A stretch of DNA of 64,000 nucleotides. Origin: Nostoc sp. NIES-4103 (lineage in GTDB: Bacteria > Cyanobacteriota > Cyanobacteriia > Cyanobacteriales > Nostocaceae). Positions 35,640-44,595 of the stretch are shown here, in pieces. The DNA is taken from positions 5,836,316 through 5,900,315 of the forward strand of contig NZ_AP018288.1 in the NCBI RefSeq assembly GCF_002368335.1, read 5' to 3'. A program made the translations under genes and the position numbers. Each line of letters begins with the position of its first letter. Positions within the stretch are counted from its first letter, which is position 1. The notes beneath the pieces were generated by a model. The model had not been told where the DNA came from and searched no databases. It saw nothing but the letters and a program-made list of their open reading frames with translations.

Positions 35640-36816
35640 GTGACTTTCTAACTTCTTAGTTAGTATCTTGAAATACAACTTGATATTCATTAGAAAGCTC
35701 TCTGCCTTGTAATTGCTCTAGCATAATCAAGGTAGAGTTTTTTTATACAATTTATTTTCTAATACCAATTTGTAATTGAGAAACTTAGATACAGCAAGGG
35801 TTGTCTGGCTGATATAGCAACAGCCAAGCTGGTTGGGACATCAATAGATGATAGAACCTAGACACAAAGCGAAAAGTCAGAGCGGCGCAAACCGCTGCTG
35901 TGAACTTTTCAAGACAAAGACTTTTCTCCCAGTCCCCAGTCCCTAGTCCCTAGTCCCCTGCTATATCTGTTGCTTTATTTTAGACAATTGGTTTAAATTT
36001 TCAGAATTTATGTTGTATTTCCAGCGCAATACAGTTCAGGTAAGGCTAACAGTTGTTTAACGTAGATGTGTAATACCATTTCACGAAATTTTTGATACAA
36101 ATCACTTTTCTTGCTCCCCCAGCCTCCCCAGCTTCCCCAGCTCCCCCAGCTTGCCTCAATGTATCAACTTTAAAGTGAAACGGTATAAGCGGTAGGGGTG
36201 TAATGTCCAAGACGAGGGCTGCCTCACGAATTATGAATTGTATAATTTATTGTAGAAATCGATTTTTTATCAAAAAAAACTCAATATTAAGTGCAGCAAA
36301 TTTAGGCTAATACTGACTTCCAAAATTAAGAATTTCTGCAAAATATTAAACTTTTCTCAAGACTTGGCTAAGAATATATATAGTAAATAGAAATACAAAG
36401 TAAATTATCTTCTATGATTTGTTTGAGCAAATCAATTATCGAAAAAATTGGGTCTAAAACCTCGCCTTTTAAGGCGAAAAGTTTTTAGAACGAGGTATAA
36501 ATCCTCGTTTCAAAAACGGCCTCCTGCCTCCTGCCTCCTGCCTTCGTTAATCTCAATCTGTCAAATTTCAAACAAATACTATTTCTTTATCAAGCTAAGT
36601 TAGAAAATTTACACGAAACTAGACACTATAGTAACAATTCATGAATTGTCACTAAGTTGAGAAAGCACAACCTTACACAGAATTGCTATAAGATGTTTAT
36701 AAAAAATTGAATTTCTTATAAACTTAGACAAATAAATGATAAGATTCCTTCTGTACAAGCTTACCATAGCGGTCTAAAAACAGCTACTTGAATGTTATTT
36801 GTCAAGTAAAATAGGT

Positions 36817-36960
36817 GGCTGATCAGCCGTCAGACGTAATGGTAAACGTGCAGCTGCACTCTTGGTAGAGTTTCCCGGCCCCAGTGAAAACGAAGTACCA
36901 GTACTTAAACGTCGGAACTAGCCTCACCATAACTGTAAAGCAAAACCCATAGAGGCGATC
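36817..36960. ncRNA. Candidate structured RNA of unknown type
   Basis: Within about 140 bp there are three perfect palindromes: GGCTGATCAGCC (36817-36828), GTGCAGCTGCAC (36848-36859) and AAGTACCAGTACTT (36893-36906). The segment is more GC-rich than its surroundings. I compared it by eye with common riboswitch cores (cobalamin, c-di-GMP, ydaO, glutamine, TPP) and saw no match. It lies about 400 nt upstream of the kinase gene. Confidence 0.3.
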
Positions 36961-37358
36961 GCAGTTAGGCATTGCCGTAGGCTAAGGTAGGGCTTATCGT
37001 AGAGTAGGGTAAAGTAGAGTAAGCTAAAATAAAAATTTAGCGGATATCTATAATATTGCTGCGATTGACTTAACATCAAAAACAACTATGAAGAGGGTAG
37101 GCTCCTAGAAAATACCTTGGCTTTATGAAACTACTTAGTGATTAAAGAAAGTGACTGTTGTTTGTAGAGACAAAATGATAAACATTCATATCAAAACGGC
37201 TCAAACATATTGAAGTCATGCCAATTATCTATAGATAGAGCTATTATTTTGGCTTGCTATAACAGAAGAAGATAAGTCAGTGTTAATTAGCAATAGAATT
37301 GACTCTCAAAGTAAGACTGATGTCGTGATTTTGGGGAAATGGCAAGGAGAATTGAGGT

Positions 37359-39080
37359 ATGCAAACTCAAAAGCCAATCCTTGTTAACAACAGTTCAGAA
37401 AACAAAAAAGTGCCAGTTCAAGAACCATCAGACGAACTCCCCACAATAGAATTTCCCTCACGAGGGAAACTAAAAGCCAGTTCTTGGCGGATACATCAAA
37501 AAATTGGTTATGGGTACTTTGTAGCAATTGGAATTGGCTTTTTCGGCTCCCTCACTGGGTTAGTAATCGCTAACTATTACCGGGGTCGAGAAATCAGGCA
37601 ATTCAATCAAGCTCAAGAGCAAAGACAACTACTAACTAACTATAAAGATGCGGTAATGGGAGCACAACTGCACAGTTCTAACTTGGCTGCATTCTTAGGA
37701 GATTCACAACGGCTACCAGTTAAAAAAGCCGAATTTCTGAATAATGTTGCAAAGGCTGAGAAACTAGAGAAAGATATCGGGTCTTTTATAGATAAAAGAC
37801 CCAAGGATTTAGCAGCTACAAGTGCTAATTTACAGGCTTTATTACAGGATTATGCAATTAATCTCAAATCCTATGTTGCTCAAATAGAGGTTGTGTTGCA
37901 GGCAATTGACTCGCAGCAAGTCCAGCCACAGCGAATTGACTTAGCACGAGAGCAACTGCTTTTAATTATGCGTGGTGAAACAGCTAGGCAGTTAGATCAA
38001 CTCTCGAAAAAATTGACAAATATTCTACAAACTGCTGAAATTCAAGAACAGAGAAGGCAACAAGATGTAGAACAAGCCAAAGGAGTTGAGAGATTAATTG
38101 TAATGGTGAGTATGCTAGTATCAGTGGCGATCGCTGCCATTGTAGCGTGGCGTACCAGTCGAGCGATCGCTGAACCGGTCATTATCGTAACTCAAGTAGC
38201 CGAGCAAGTAGCGAGGAAATCTAATTTCGATTTGCGGGCACCCGTTACTACAGAAGATGAAATTGGCTTGCTGGCTAAATCTCTGAATCGTTTAATTGAA
38301 CGAGTATCTGAAAGGACTAAAGAATTAGAACAAGCCAAAGAATTAGCAGAAGCAGCTAGCAAAGCAAAAAGTATATTTTTAGCAAATGTGAGTCACGAAT
38401 TACGCACACCTTTGAATGCTGTGATTGGTCTTAGCCAACTTTTACAAGACGACGCTACTGATTTAGATTTATCAGGAGACTTTATCACTGATTTAGAAAC
38501 TATTAACTCTGCTGGTAGGCATCTATTAGAACTGATTAACGACATCCTTGACTTGTCAAAAATTGAAGCTGGAAAAATGACCCTTTATCCAGAGACTTTT
38601 GACATTGCTACGCTGATTAATAATCTTGTTCTCACCGTCAAGCCAGCTATAGAAAAAAATGGCAATGTCTTAAAAGTAGATTACGATGAACAGTTGGGAA
38701 CGATGTACGCAGACCAAACTAGAATGCGGCAAGTACTTTTAAATTTGCTGAGTAATGCTGCTAAGTTTACCACCAACGGTCATGTGACATTAACAGTTAA
38801 AACCGAAAAGCAAGGTGTGTTGCGAGATGCTCCTTTTGGTATGATTACTTTTACTGTCGCTGACACAGGTATTGGTATGTCTGTTAGTCAACAGCAACAA
38901 TTATTTCAACCCTTCATACAAGGGGATACCTCAACGACGAAAAAATATGGCGGCACCGGACTGGGGTTGGCAATTAGCCGACATTTCTGCCAAATGATGG
39001 GCGGTGAAATTATTGTTAAAAGTCAGCTAGGAGTTGGCTCTGTTTTTACCGTTCACCTGCCACTGACTATGCAAAAATAA
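37359..39080 (+). CDS. Membrane sensor histidine kinase with HAMP domain
   Basis: 573 residues. A ~45-residue cytoplasmic N-terminus is followed by TM1 (about 50-72), a helical extracytoplasmic sensor (about 75-235), TM2 (about 246-268, LIVMVSMLVSVAIAAIVAW), HAMP, a short coiled coil, HisKA with phospho-acceptor His346 (NVSHELRTPLN) and HATPase_c with N, G1 and G2 boxes (LLNLLSNAAKFT, VADTGIGMS, GGTGLGLAIS). The sensor is a four-helix-like type; the ligand is unknown. No response regulator lies beside it. The IS701 element begins 22 bp after the stop codon, so any former partner gene may have been displaced. Confidence 0.93.
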   Translation: MQTQKPILVNNSSENKKVPVQEPSDELPTIEFPSRGKLKASSWRIHQKIGYGYFVAIGIGFFGSLTGLVIANYYRGREIRQFNQAQEQRQLLTNYKDAVMGAQLHSSNLAAFLGDSQRLPVKKAEFLNNVAKAEKLEKDIGSFIDKRPKDLAATSANLQALLQDYAINLKSYVAQIEVVLQAIDSQQVQPQRIDLAREQLLLIMRGETARQLDQLSKKLTNILQTAEIQEQRRQQDVEQAKGVERLIVMVSMLVSVAIAAIVAWRTSRAIAEPVIIVTQVAEQVARKSNFDLRAPVTTEDEIGLLAKSLNRLIERVSERTKELEQAKELAEAASKAKSIFLANVSHELRTPLNAVIGLSQLLQDDATDLDLSGDFITDLETINSAGRHLLELINDILDLSKIEAGKMTLYPETFDIATLINNLVLTVKPAIEKNGNVLKVDYDEQLGTMYADQTRMRQVLLNLLSNAAKFTTNGHVTLTVKTEKQGVLRDAPFGMITFTVADTGIGMSVSQQQQLFQPFIQGDTSTTKKYGGTGLGLAISRHFCQMMGGEIIVKSQLGVGSVFTVHLPLTMQK

Positions 39081-39102
39081 ATCAATTCAAGTGCGATCAC
39101 TC

Positions 39103-40559
39103 ATATCCCTCTTGTGTCACTTTCCGAGTATTCTGAATAAAAGGATTAAAAGAAAAAACTCTGGAAGGTAAGCAGGGCAATGGATGTAGAACTACAAATC
39201 CTGAAACATTTGGCAAGAGATGCCCAGCCAACAGTTGCGCTCGTAGATGAATATTGTGCAGAGTACAAAGACCTATTCAAAGAAGTAAGAAATTATGAAT
39301 GTTTCAAATATTTACACTTAGGAATAATTTCTCCAATCAAAAGAAAATCATTACCAGAAATAGCGAAAGTAGTAAGTATAAATTCAGCCCAATCATTACA
39401 TCATTTTATAGCCAATTCAGACTGGTCGGTAAATGAGTTGAAAAGCAGAAGATTAAAGAAAATAAAAAGAAAATTAAATGGTCAAGCAATTACGGTAGTA
39501 ATAGATGAAACAGGAGATAGGAAAAAAGGTAAAAAGACAGATTATGTAGCTAGACAATATTTGGGAAGCGTAGGCAAAGTAGATAATGGGATAGTTTCCG
39601 TGAACGCCTATGGAGTTTATGCTAATATAACTTTTCCATTAATCTTCAAAGTATTTAAACCAAAAGGAAAACTAAAAGAGTCAGATAAATATAAAACTAA
39701 AATAGAGTTAGCATCAGAGATAATTACAGAGCTAATGGGATTAGACTTCAATATTGAATTAGTATTGGCTGATAGTTTGTATGGTGAAAGTAGCCAATTT
39801 ATTAGAAAACTGACTGAATATAACTTAGGTTATGTAGTCTCAATTAGAAATAATCATGGAGTCTGGTTGCCAGCAGGGCAAAGCGTTAGAGCAAATAGAT
39901 GGTGTAAGTTTGAGAGAACATTTAGCAATCAAACATCAGAGACTAGATATATTCGAGAAATAATTTATGGTAAAAAAAGAGCCATAACTTACTGGGAAAT
40001 AACTACTGATCCAGAAACCATGCCAGAAAATTCTACCTCCTTCGTGATGACGAATCTGCAAGGTAATCTCAAGAAAATCTTAGGTGACTTATATGGATTA
40101 AGAACCTGGGTAGAATATGGATTTCGACAGTGTAAGCAAGAACTAGGCTGGACAGATTACCGTTTTACTAATTTCCAACATATTGAGAGGTGGTGGGAGA
40201 TTATTTTTTGTGTATACACGATGATTAGTTTAAATTCTCCAGTCTTCTTAAGCTTAAATCAATCTCGTCAACTTGAGACTGAGGCACAAGAACATAGTTC
40301 AGTTGATTTTTCTAATCATTCCCATTGGAACCATGAATCTGGATGGAAAAATACTTTAAATAATCTGCGTCTCATTATCCAACCATTTTTACTATTTTGG
40401 TTAATTTATCCCTGGCTAAATATTTTTCCTAATTCACATTTATTGCTGGGATTCAATCATTTAATTGCCGCGATGAATCAGTTTAAACCCTGTTACGCTT
40501 CTGGATGATTTTGCTTTTAAACTACTTGCTTATTTCGGAAAGTGACAGAAAAGGGATAT
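39103..40559 (+). mobile_element. Complete IS701-family insertion sequence
   Basis: About 1457 bp. It is bounded by 25-bp imperfect inverted repeats: left ATATCCCTCTTGTGTCACTT... (39103-39127); right, read leftward, ATATCCCTTTTCTGTCACTT... (40559-40535). Three mismatches are visible between the ends. It contains one intact transposase gene. No target duplication could be recognised in the flanks. Confidence 0.88.
39180..40508 (+). CDS. IS701-family DDE transposase
   Basis: 442 residues. The layout is that of an IS701/IS4-like DDE transposase: first Asp in AITVVIDETGDRKKGKKTDYVARQ, second Asp in IELVLADSLYGESSQF, and the Y-(2)-R-(3)-E-(6)-K-like signature in VEYGFRQCKQELGWTDYRFT. The frame is uninterrupted and its inverted repeats are intact, so it is probably functional. 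The last ~80 residues are more variable, as usual for the family. Confidence 0.9.
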   Translation: MDVELQILKHLARDAQPTVALVDEYCAEYKDLFKEVRNYECFKYLHLGIISPIKRKSLPEIAKVVSINSAQSLHHFIANSDWSVNELKSRRLKKIKRKLNGQAITVVIDETGDRKKGKKTDYVARQYLGSVGKVDNGIVSVNAYGVYANITFPLIFKVFKPKGKLKESDKYKTKIELASEIITELMGLDFNIELVLADSLYGESSQFIRKLTEYNLGYVVSIRNNHGVWLPAGQSVRANRWCKFERTFSNQTSETRYIREIIYGKKRAITYWEITTDPETMPENSTSFVMTNLQGNLKKILGDLYGLRTWVEYGFRQCKQELGWTDYRFTNFQHIERWWEIIFCVYTMISLNSPVFLSLNQSRQLETEAQEHSSVDFSNHSHWNHESGWKNTLNNLRLIIQPFLLFWLIYPWLNIFPNSHLLLGFNHLIAAMNQFKPCYASG

Positions 40560-41008
40560 TTTGTACATAGCCGCATTAACCCAGGCTAACGAAAAATATA
40601 CCTCTTAACTTTTATCGCTAAATTAGGGTTTTGGTTTTCTAAGTTAATGGTGCAAGATTTGCGATCGCAAATCTATGCTTGTGTAGTAGCGAATTATATC
40701 GCAATCCAAATCTAGTTATGACTTCCATCTGTTCCAGTTATTGAAATTTTGGTAGGGTGGGCAATGCTTTTAGTGCCATGAAACCCCAATTTTTACGTTA
40801 CAGGCATTGCCCACCTTACGGTTAATTGAGAGGCCGGTGCAAGATATCAGATGAGAAAACACGTAGATTTGACATCATCAGCCTTGTTCAGATGAGAACA
40901 CAGGTAAAAAAATATTATCTCTAAGCACGTAGGGAATTACCCGTAATACTATAAAAGTAACATGTATCTACCCTACGGAATAATTAAATCTTAGGTGGAG
41001 AAATATCT
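40560..41008. other. Spacer with inverted repeat copy before the Trypco1-like gene
   Basis: It contains TTGTGTAGTAGCGAATTATA (about 40680), also present at 49190-49210. It also contains a GTAGGGTGGGCAATG ... CATTGCCCACC hairpin element (about 40752-40850), whose right part recurs inverted at 41574-41618. An AGGTGGAG ribosome-binding site follows next to the gene start. Confidence 0.6.
40805..40850 (+). repeat. Flanking inverted repeat, left copy
   Basis: CATTGCCCACCTTACGGTTA continuing to GGTGCAAGATATCAG is the near-perfect inverted complement of 41574-41618. The two copies bracket the Trypco1-like gene. Confidence 0.8.
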
Positions 41009-41512
41009 GTGCCAATTATTAAAAGTACAAAAAGTACAAGCTTGGTTGAAGGACAGCAGGTTGAGATTCTCATTGAGGTGGATGAAGAACCTGAAGAGAT
41101 TCTCATTAAGGTAGATCAAGAACCTAAAGCAGATGTAAATAAAGGATTCGATCCTTACAAAGGTAATGCCTCTCAGAATGATGCCTATGGGAATACAAGA
41201 GACGGTTCCGCCCAAAAGGCTGCCCAAAAGGCTGCCGAGAATGTGCGTGATTTTTTTGGAGAGGGCATAACACTAGCGCGTCAGTGTGCTACTGATGCTA
41301 TAGAAAATTTTCGACAAATGCAAGATCAGGTCAAACCCGATGAATTTGAACTGCAATTAGGGATCAAAGTTGGTTCTAAGGCAGGTGCATTCATCACAGC
41401 TCATGGAGAAGGACAAATACAAGTCAAAATGAAATGGAAACTCAAAGAAACTCCCCAAGAATTAGTAACTCAAGACACTTCTCAACAATTGGTAAATTCA
41501 GTGCCTAAGTAA
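41009..41512 (+). CDS. Trypco1-like (trypsin-co-occurring domain 1) small protein
   Basis: 167 residues. Residues 1-40 form two beta strands with an internal near-repeat (VEILIEVDEEPEE, EILIKVDQEPKA). A helical middle includes AAENVRDFFGEGITLARQCA. The end matches the Trypco1 core: KPDEFELQLGIKVGSKAGAF, then ITAHGEGQIQVKMKWKL. Trypco1 proteins accompany proteases (trypsin, CHAT) in NTP-dependent conflict systems; they are thought to be small adaptors or regulators. Start is GTG with AGGTGGAG 8 nt upstream. The ATPase genes follow 229 nt downstream, separated by a hairpin and a repeat, so this gene may have its own transcript. Confidence 0.8.
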   Translation: MPIIKSTKSTSLVEGQQVEILIEVDEEPEEILIKVDQEPKADVNKGFDPYKGNASQNDAYGNTRDGSAQKAAQKAAENVRDFFGEGITLARQCATDAIENFRQMQDQVKPDEFELQLGIKVGSKAGAFITAHGEGQIQVKMKWKLKETPQELVTQDTSQQLVNSVPK

Positions 41513-41538
41513 GCAGGCTGGAAAAAATTAAAGCTTTG

Positions 41539-41570
41539 TAGTCAGCGTTTTAGCATTTTAACGCTGACTA
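41539..41570. repeat. Perfect 11-bp hairpin after the Trypco1-like gene
   Basis: TAGTCAGCGTT (41539-41549) pairs with AACGCTGACTA (41560-41570) around a 10-nt loop. No U-run follows on either strand. It may still act as a transcript end. Confidence 0.75.
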
Positions 41571-41573
41571 AAA

Positions 41574-41618
41574 CTGATATCTTGCACCGGCCTCTCAATA
41601 ACTGTAGGGTGGGCAATG
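41574..41618 (-). repeat. Flanking inverted repeat, right copy
   Basis: CTGATATCTTGCACCGGCCT continuing to GTAGGGTGGGCAATG is the inverted partner of 40805-40850. It is followed by another GCATTGCCCAC near 41655. Confidence 0.8.
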
Positions 41619-41741
41619 TCCACAACGTAATAATAGGGTTTGAGAAATTTTCAGCATTGCCCACGTGACTTTAATTGCAATAAAGCAACTGCTGCAAAAT
41701 CTCTGACAAGCTTTACTTTTCTTTGCTGAGTCTTGTGAATT

Positions 41742-42731
41742 GTGACTATTGAACTAGGAGTGAGTGTGGAATCAAGTTCGCCTAAATCACCTACTAAATC
41801 ACCTAATATATTGCCTTACACGCTGATTGTTGGTCAAGAACAGCTAAAGCTGGCTTTGGAACTGGCATATATTGCCCCACGTATTGGTGGTGTGTTACTG
41901 AGTGGACAACGTGGAACGGGTAAATCTACGGCAGTAAGGGCTTTTAGCAAGATGATGTCCGATAAGCTTCCAGTCACTTTACCAATTAATGCTACAGAAG
42001 ACCGAGTAGTAGGGGGTTGGCGAATTGATAAATTAATGCAAAGCAAACTGGAACCACAGCCAGGATTGCTCAAAGATGCAGATGGCAGTTTACTTTATAT
42101 TGACGAGGTGAATCTATTAGATGACCATATTGTGAATATTATTCTTGATGTCACTTCCACAGGAGTGCTGGAAGTACAACGAGAAGGGCAAAATGAACAA
42201 CTGTCGCTTTGTTTTACCCTGGTGGGAACGATGAACCCAGAAGAAGGTGGACTGCGACCACAGTTGTTAGACCGCTTTGGTTTAATGGTCAGCGTCACAG
42301 CAGAAAAGAATGAAGATGAACGAGTAAAAATTCTGCAAACGGTTTTAGAGTTTGATCAAGCAGTAACTGAATCGAACTCTGACTATATCAATAAAGCTTT
42401 AGAAGCAGATAAAAAACGCAAGAAATTACTGCAAACAGCAAAAGAGAAGTTTTACTCTGTTAAGATGCCTGAAAACATTGCGAGAAACTGCGTCAAGTTA
42501 GCAGTAGATGTCAAGGCAGAAGGCAACCGGGGTGATTATACTGTCGCTTTGGCAGCTCGTGCATATGCGGCGCTTCAAGGTATGGAAGAAGTAACAAACG
42601 AGCATGTGGCAGCTGTGGCTCAACTGGCACTTCAGCATCGTCACCCTGAAGGTCTTCAGAACAACCAAATGCTGTGGAATGAAAATCATCAGCAGCTTGT
42701 AACAGATATTTTAAATCAAGAAGGTGACTGA
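41742..42731 (+). CDS. ChlI/MoxR-like AAA+ ATPase of a conflict-type operon
   Basis: 329 residues, similar to magnesium chelatase subunit I. Walker A is GQRGTGKS (55-62), Walker B LLYIDE (117-122), and sensor 1 LVGTMNPEEGGLRPQLLDRFG carries the Arg finger. A C-terminal helical lid follows (YTVALAARAYAALQGMEEVT). It lacks the insert and length of true ChlI and sits in a protease operon, so a chaperone-like AAA+ motor is more likely than chlorophyll synthesis. The first GTG lacks a good ribosome site; a GTG eight codons later follows AGGAG and may be the real start. It overlaps the next gene by 8 nt. Confidence 0.85.
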   Translation: MTIELGVSVESSSPKSPTKSPNILPYTLIVGQEQLKLALELAYIAPRIGGVLLSGQRGTGKSTAVRAFSKMMSDKLPVTLPINATEDRVVGGWRIDKLMQSKLEPQPGLLKDADGSLLYIDEVNLLDDHIVNIILDVTSTGVLEVQREGQNEQLSLCFTLVGTMNPEEGGLRPQLLDRFGLMVSVTAEKNEDERVKILQTVLEFDQAVTESNSDYINKALEADKKRKKLLQTAKEKFYSVKMPENIARNCVKLAVDVKAEGNRGDYTVALAARAYAALQGMEEVTNEHVAAVAQLALQHRHPEGLQNNQMLWNENHQQLVTDILNQEGD

Positions 42732-44595
42732 GTTGGCAAAATCTCAACTCAGTTTGACTGACTCATTTACGCGATCGCTTGCTTGTGCTGCCATCACTCC
42801 AGGCTTGCGAAGTATTCTGCTGTTTGATAGCTCTTTTGAAGTCTTGCAGTTAGCTGCTCAAATCATTGCCGAGATGCTGGAGGTTGTCGTTGGCGATACA
42901 GTGAAAGCTGTTTATCTTAATAGCTTTGAATCTGAGGAAAACCTCTGGGGTAGCTGGCAATTAAGCGCTCAATCAGAAAAACAACTCTTGCAATGGAAAC
43001 CAGGTTTACTGGCAAACGATTCTGAACTACGTCTAGTGATAATTCCAGACTTGACTAAGCTCAGTCTCGCAGCAGCACGAGCTTGTGTGGTGCTAATGGG
43101 GACAGATGTAGCACATTTGCAACGTCACGGACAACAGACTCAATGGCAACCAAATATCTGCTGGTTGGCAGGCTGTGGTACTGGTGAAGTGGGAATGGTT
43201 TCTCCACACTTGTTAGACAGGTTTGCTCTGCGGTTAAAGGCAGAGGTGAGGAAGACAAAAGACAGAGCCAAGGAAATTCTGGAATTGATTGATGAGCAAG
43301 AATCAGCAAAAGCCAACAAACCTGAATTAATACTTCCTATTGAAATTGAGGACAAACTTAAAAAAGCTCTGCGACATCATCCTCAAATCAGCCCGAAAGC
43401 TATTGCCAGAATACTTAATTATACCCCACAACTAGAAGAAATTTACCCGCGCAGAGAAATTGCTTTAGCGCGATTGTCTTTAGCAAATGTGCGGCTAGAG
43501 GGTGCAGATGAAATGAGCGCAAATGATGTAGATATTGCTGCTCGGATGATTGGTTTGTCACCTATTAGCGAACCGATAAAAGAAACACCAAATCCGATTC
43601 CTGAACCCGTCCGGGAACCCGCGCCTAGAAAACAAGAACGTCTACCAGAAATCCCAAATCTAAAAGTTACAGCCACAACCGAGAAGATATCTGAGCTTGT
43701 GTATCAGCCGACTCAATCTGAGTTCATAGCACCCACACCTCTAAATCTGACTTCTAACTTAGAAAATCTTTACCCAGAGGATACAGCAGCTGTTGAGCGA
43801 GATGTAGATTCACTGCGCTTACCTACCAGGCGTTTTCGGTCAAAGGCTGTACCTAGAGGTTCAATCATAGGCGTGGAGAAAGCGAAAACTCTCCAAGACA
43901 TAGCATTAGTGCCGACGTTAATAGAAGCCGCAAAATATCAGCCAATTCGCTGCAAAGATAAAACGGCAAGTCAAAAACCGTTATTGCAGTTGTCTCCTAC
44001 AGATTTTTATTCCTATCGGCGATCGCCTGTAGCAGAACAAATGCTGATGCTGCTAATAGATTATACCTGCTTACAAGATTGCGACTGGCAGGAAGAATTA
44101 TTGCCCTACCTCAGTTGGGCATATGTAGAACGAGCTAGTGTGTGTTTAATTCAGGTGGGAGCAGCAAATGCCAGCAATTTTTTACAAGCTGAGCGAATCA
44201 TGGCACATAGTATACTTGTGCCTCGGATTAATGCGGGACTAGAAGCCGGACGGGGTAAAGCCACTCCCCTTGCTCATGGTCTGCAATTAGGCTTGCAAAC
44301 CCTACGCCATGCTTTGCAACACGGACGTAGCACCGTAGATGAAGCGGTATTGGTAGTAATTAGCGACGGGCGGGGGAATGTACCACTGGACGGTTGTATT
44401 AAACCGCCTGTGGGACGTAAAGGCGTGGAAGATGCTTTACTGGTAGCTGAAAGTATCGGCAACTTGGATAAAGTCAAGACAGTTTTGCTAAATCCGCAGC
44501 CCGAACAATATCGAGATTTGCCCTTAGAACTAGCTGAAAAAATGGGTGCATCCGTATTTGACATTCCACCGCTGAGGATAGTGGAGGAGGAATGA
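42724..44595 (+). CDS. ChlD-like protein: inactive AAA domain, Pro-rich linker, vWA domain
   Basis: 623 residues. Residues 1-275 resemble the ATPase-like domain of ChlD but lack Walker A (LRSILLFDSSFEVLQ at that place). A Pro/Glu-rich linker (about 283-345) follows, then a von Willebrand A domain (about 440-620). The MIDAS is altered: motif 1 reads DYTCL (446-450) rather than DxSxS, while Thr514 (GKATPLAHG) and Asp548 (VISDGRGN) remain. ChlI and ChlD form a two-tier hexamer in chelatases. Here they should form a similar ATP-driven complex handing over to the CHAT protease or the STAND protein. It overlaps the ChlI-like gene, and its stop codon is 4 nt from the CHAT start. Confidence 0.85.
   Translation: MTELAKSQLSLTDSFTRSLACAAITPGLRSILLFDSSFEVLQLAAQIIAEMLEVVVGDTVKAVYLNSFESEENLWGSWQLSAQSEKQLLQWKPGLLANDSELRLVIIPDLTKLSLAAARACVVLMGTDVAHLQRHGQQTQWQPNICWLAGCGTGEVGMVSPHLLDRFALRLKAEVRKTKDRAKEILELIDEQESAKANKPELILPIEIEDKLKKALRHHPQISPKAIARILNYTPQLEEIYPRREIALARLSLANVRLEGADEMSANDVDIAARMIGLSPISEPIKETPNPIPEPVREPAPRKQERLPEIPNLKVTATTEKISELVYQPTQSEFIAPTPLNLTSNLENLYPEDTAAVERDVDSLRLPTRRFRSKAVPRGSIIGVEKAKTLQDIALVPTLIEAAKYQPIRCKDKTASQKPLLQLSPTDFYSYRRSPVAEQMLMLLIDYTCLQDCDWQEELLPYLSWAYVERASVCLIQVGAANASNFLQAERIMAHSILVPRINAGLEAGRGKATPLAHGLQLGLQTLRHALQHGRSTVDEAVLVVISDGRGNVPLDGCIKPPVGRKGVEDALLVAESIGNLDKVKTVLLNPQPEQYRDLPLELAEKMGASVFDIPPLRIVEEE

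Larger units (their letters stand above)
35481..37358. other. 1.9-kb repeat-rich spacer between metK and a histidine kinase gene
   Basis: The region holds a very strong hairpin (35600-35639), a repeat with an inserted palindrome (35835-35960), CTCCTGC and CCTAGTC-type simple repeats, a CGCCTTTTAAGGCG palindrome near 36466, and a palindrome-dense stretch (36817-36960) that may be a structured RNA. No ORF with coding character was found. Confidence 0.6.

Noticed and set aside
37359..40559. Histidine kinase truncated by the IS701 insertion
   Set aside because: The kinase stop codon lies 22 bp before the left end of the element and the HATPase domain is complete.
41742..44595. Chlorophyll biosynthesis chlI/chlD genes
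   Set aside because: Both are shorter or altered (broken MIDAS, altered lengths) and are translationally coupled to a CHAT protease and a STAND protein, so magnesium chelatase is unlikely.
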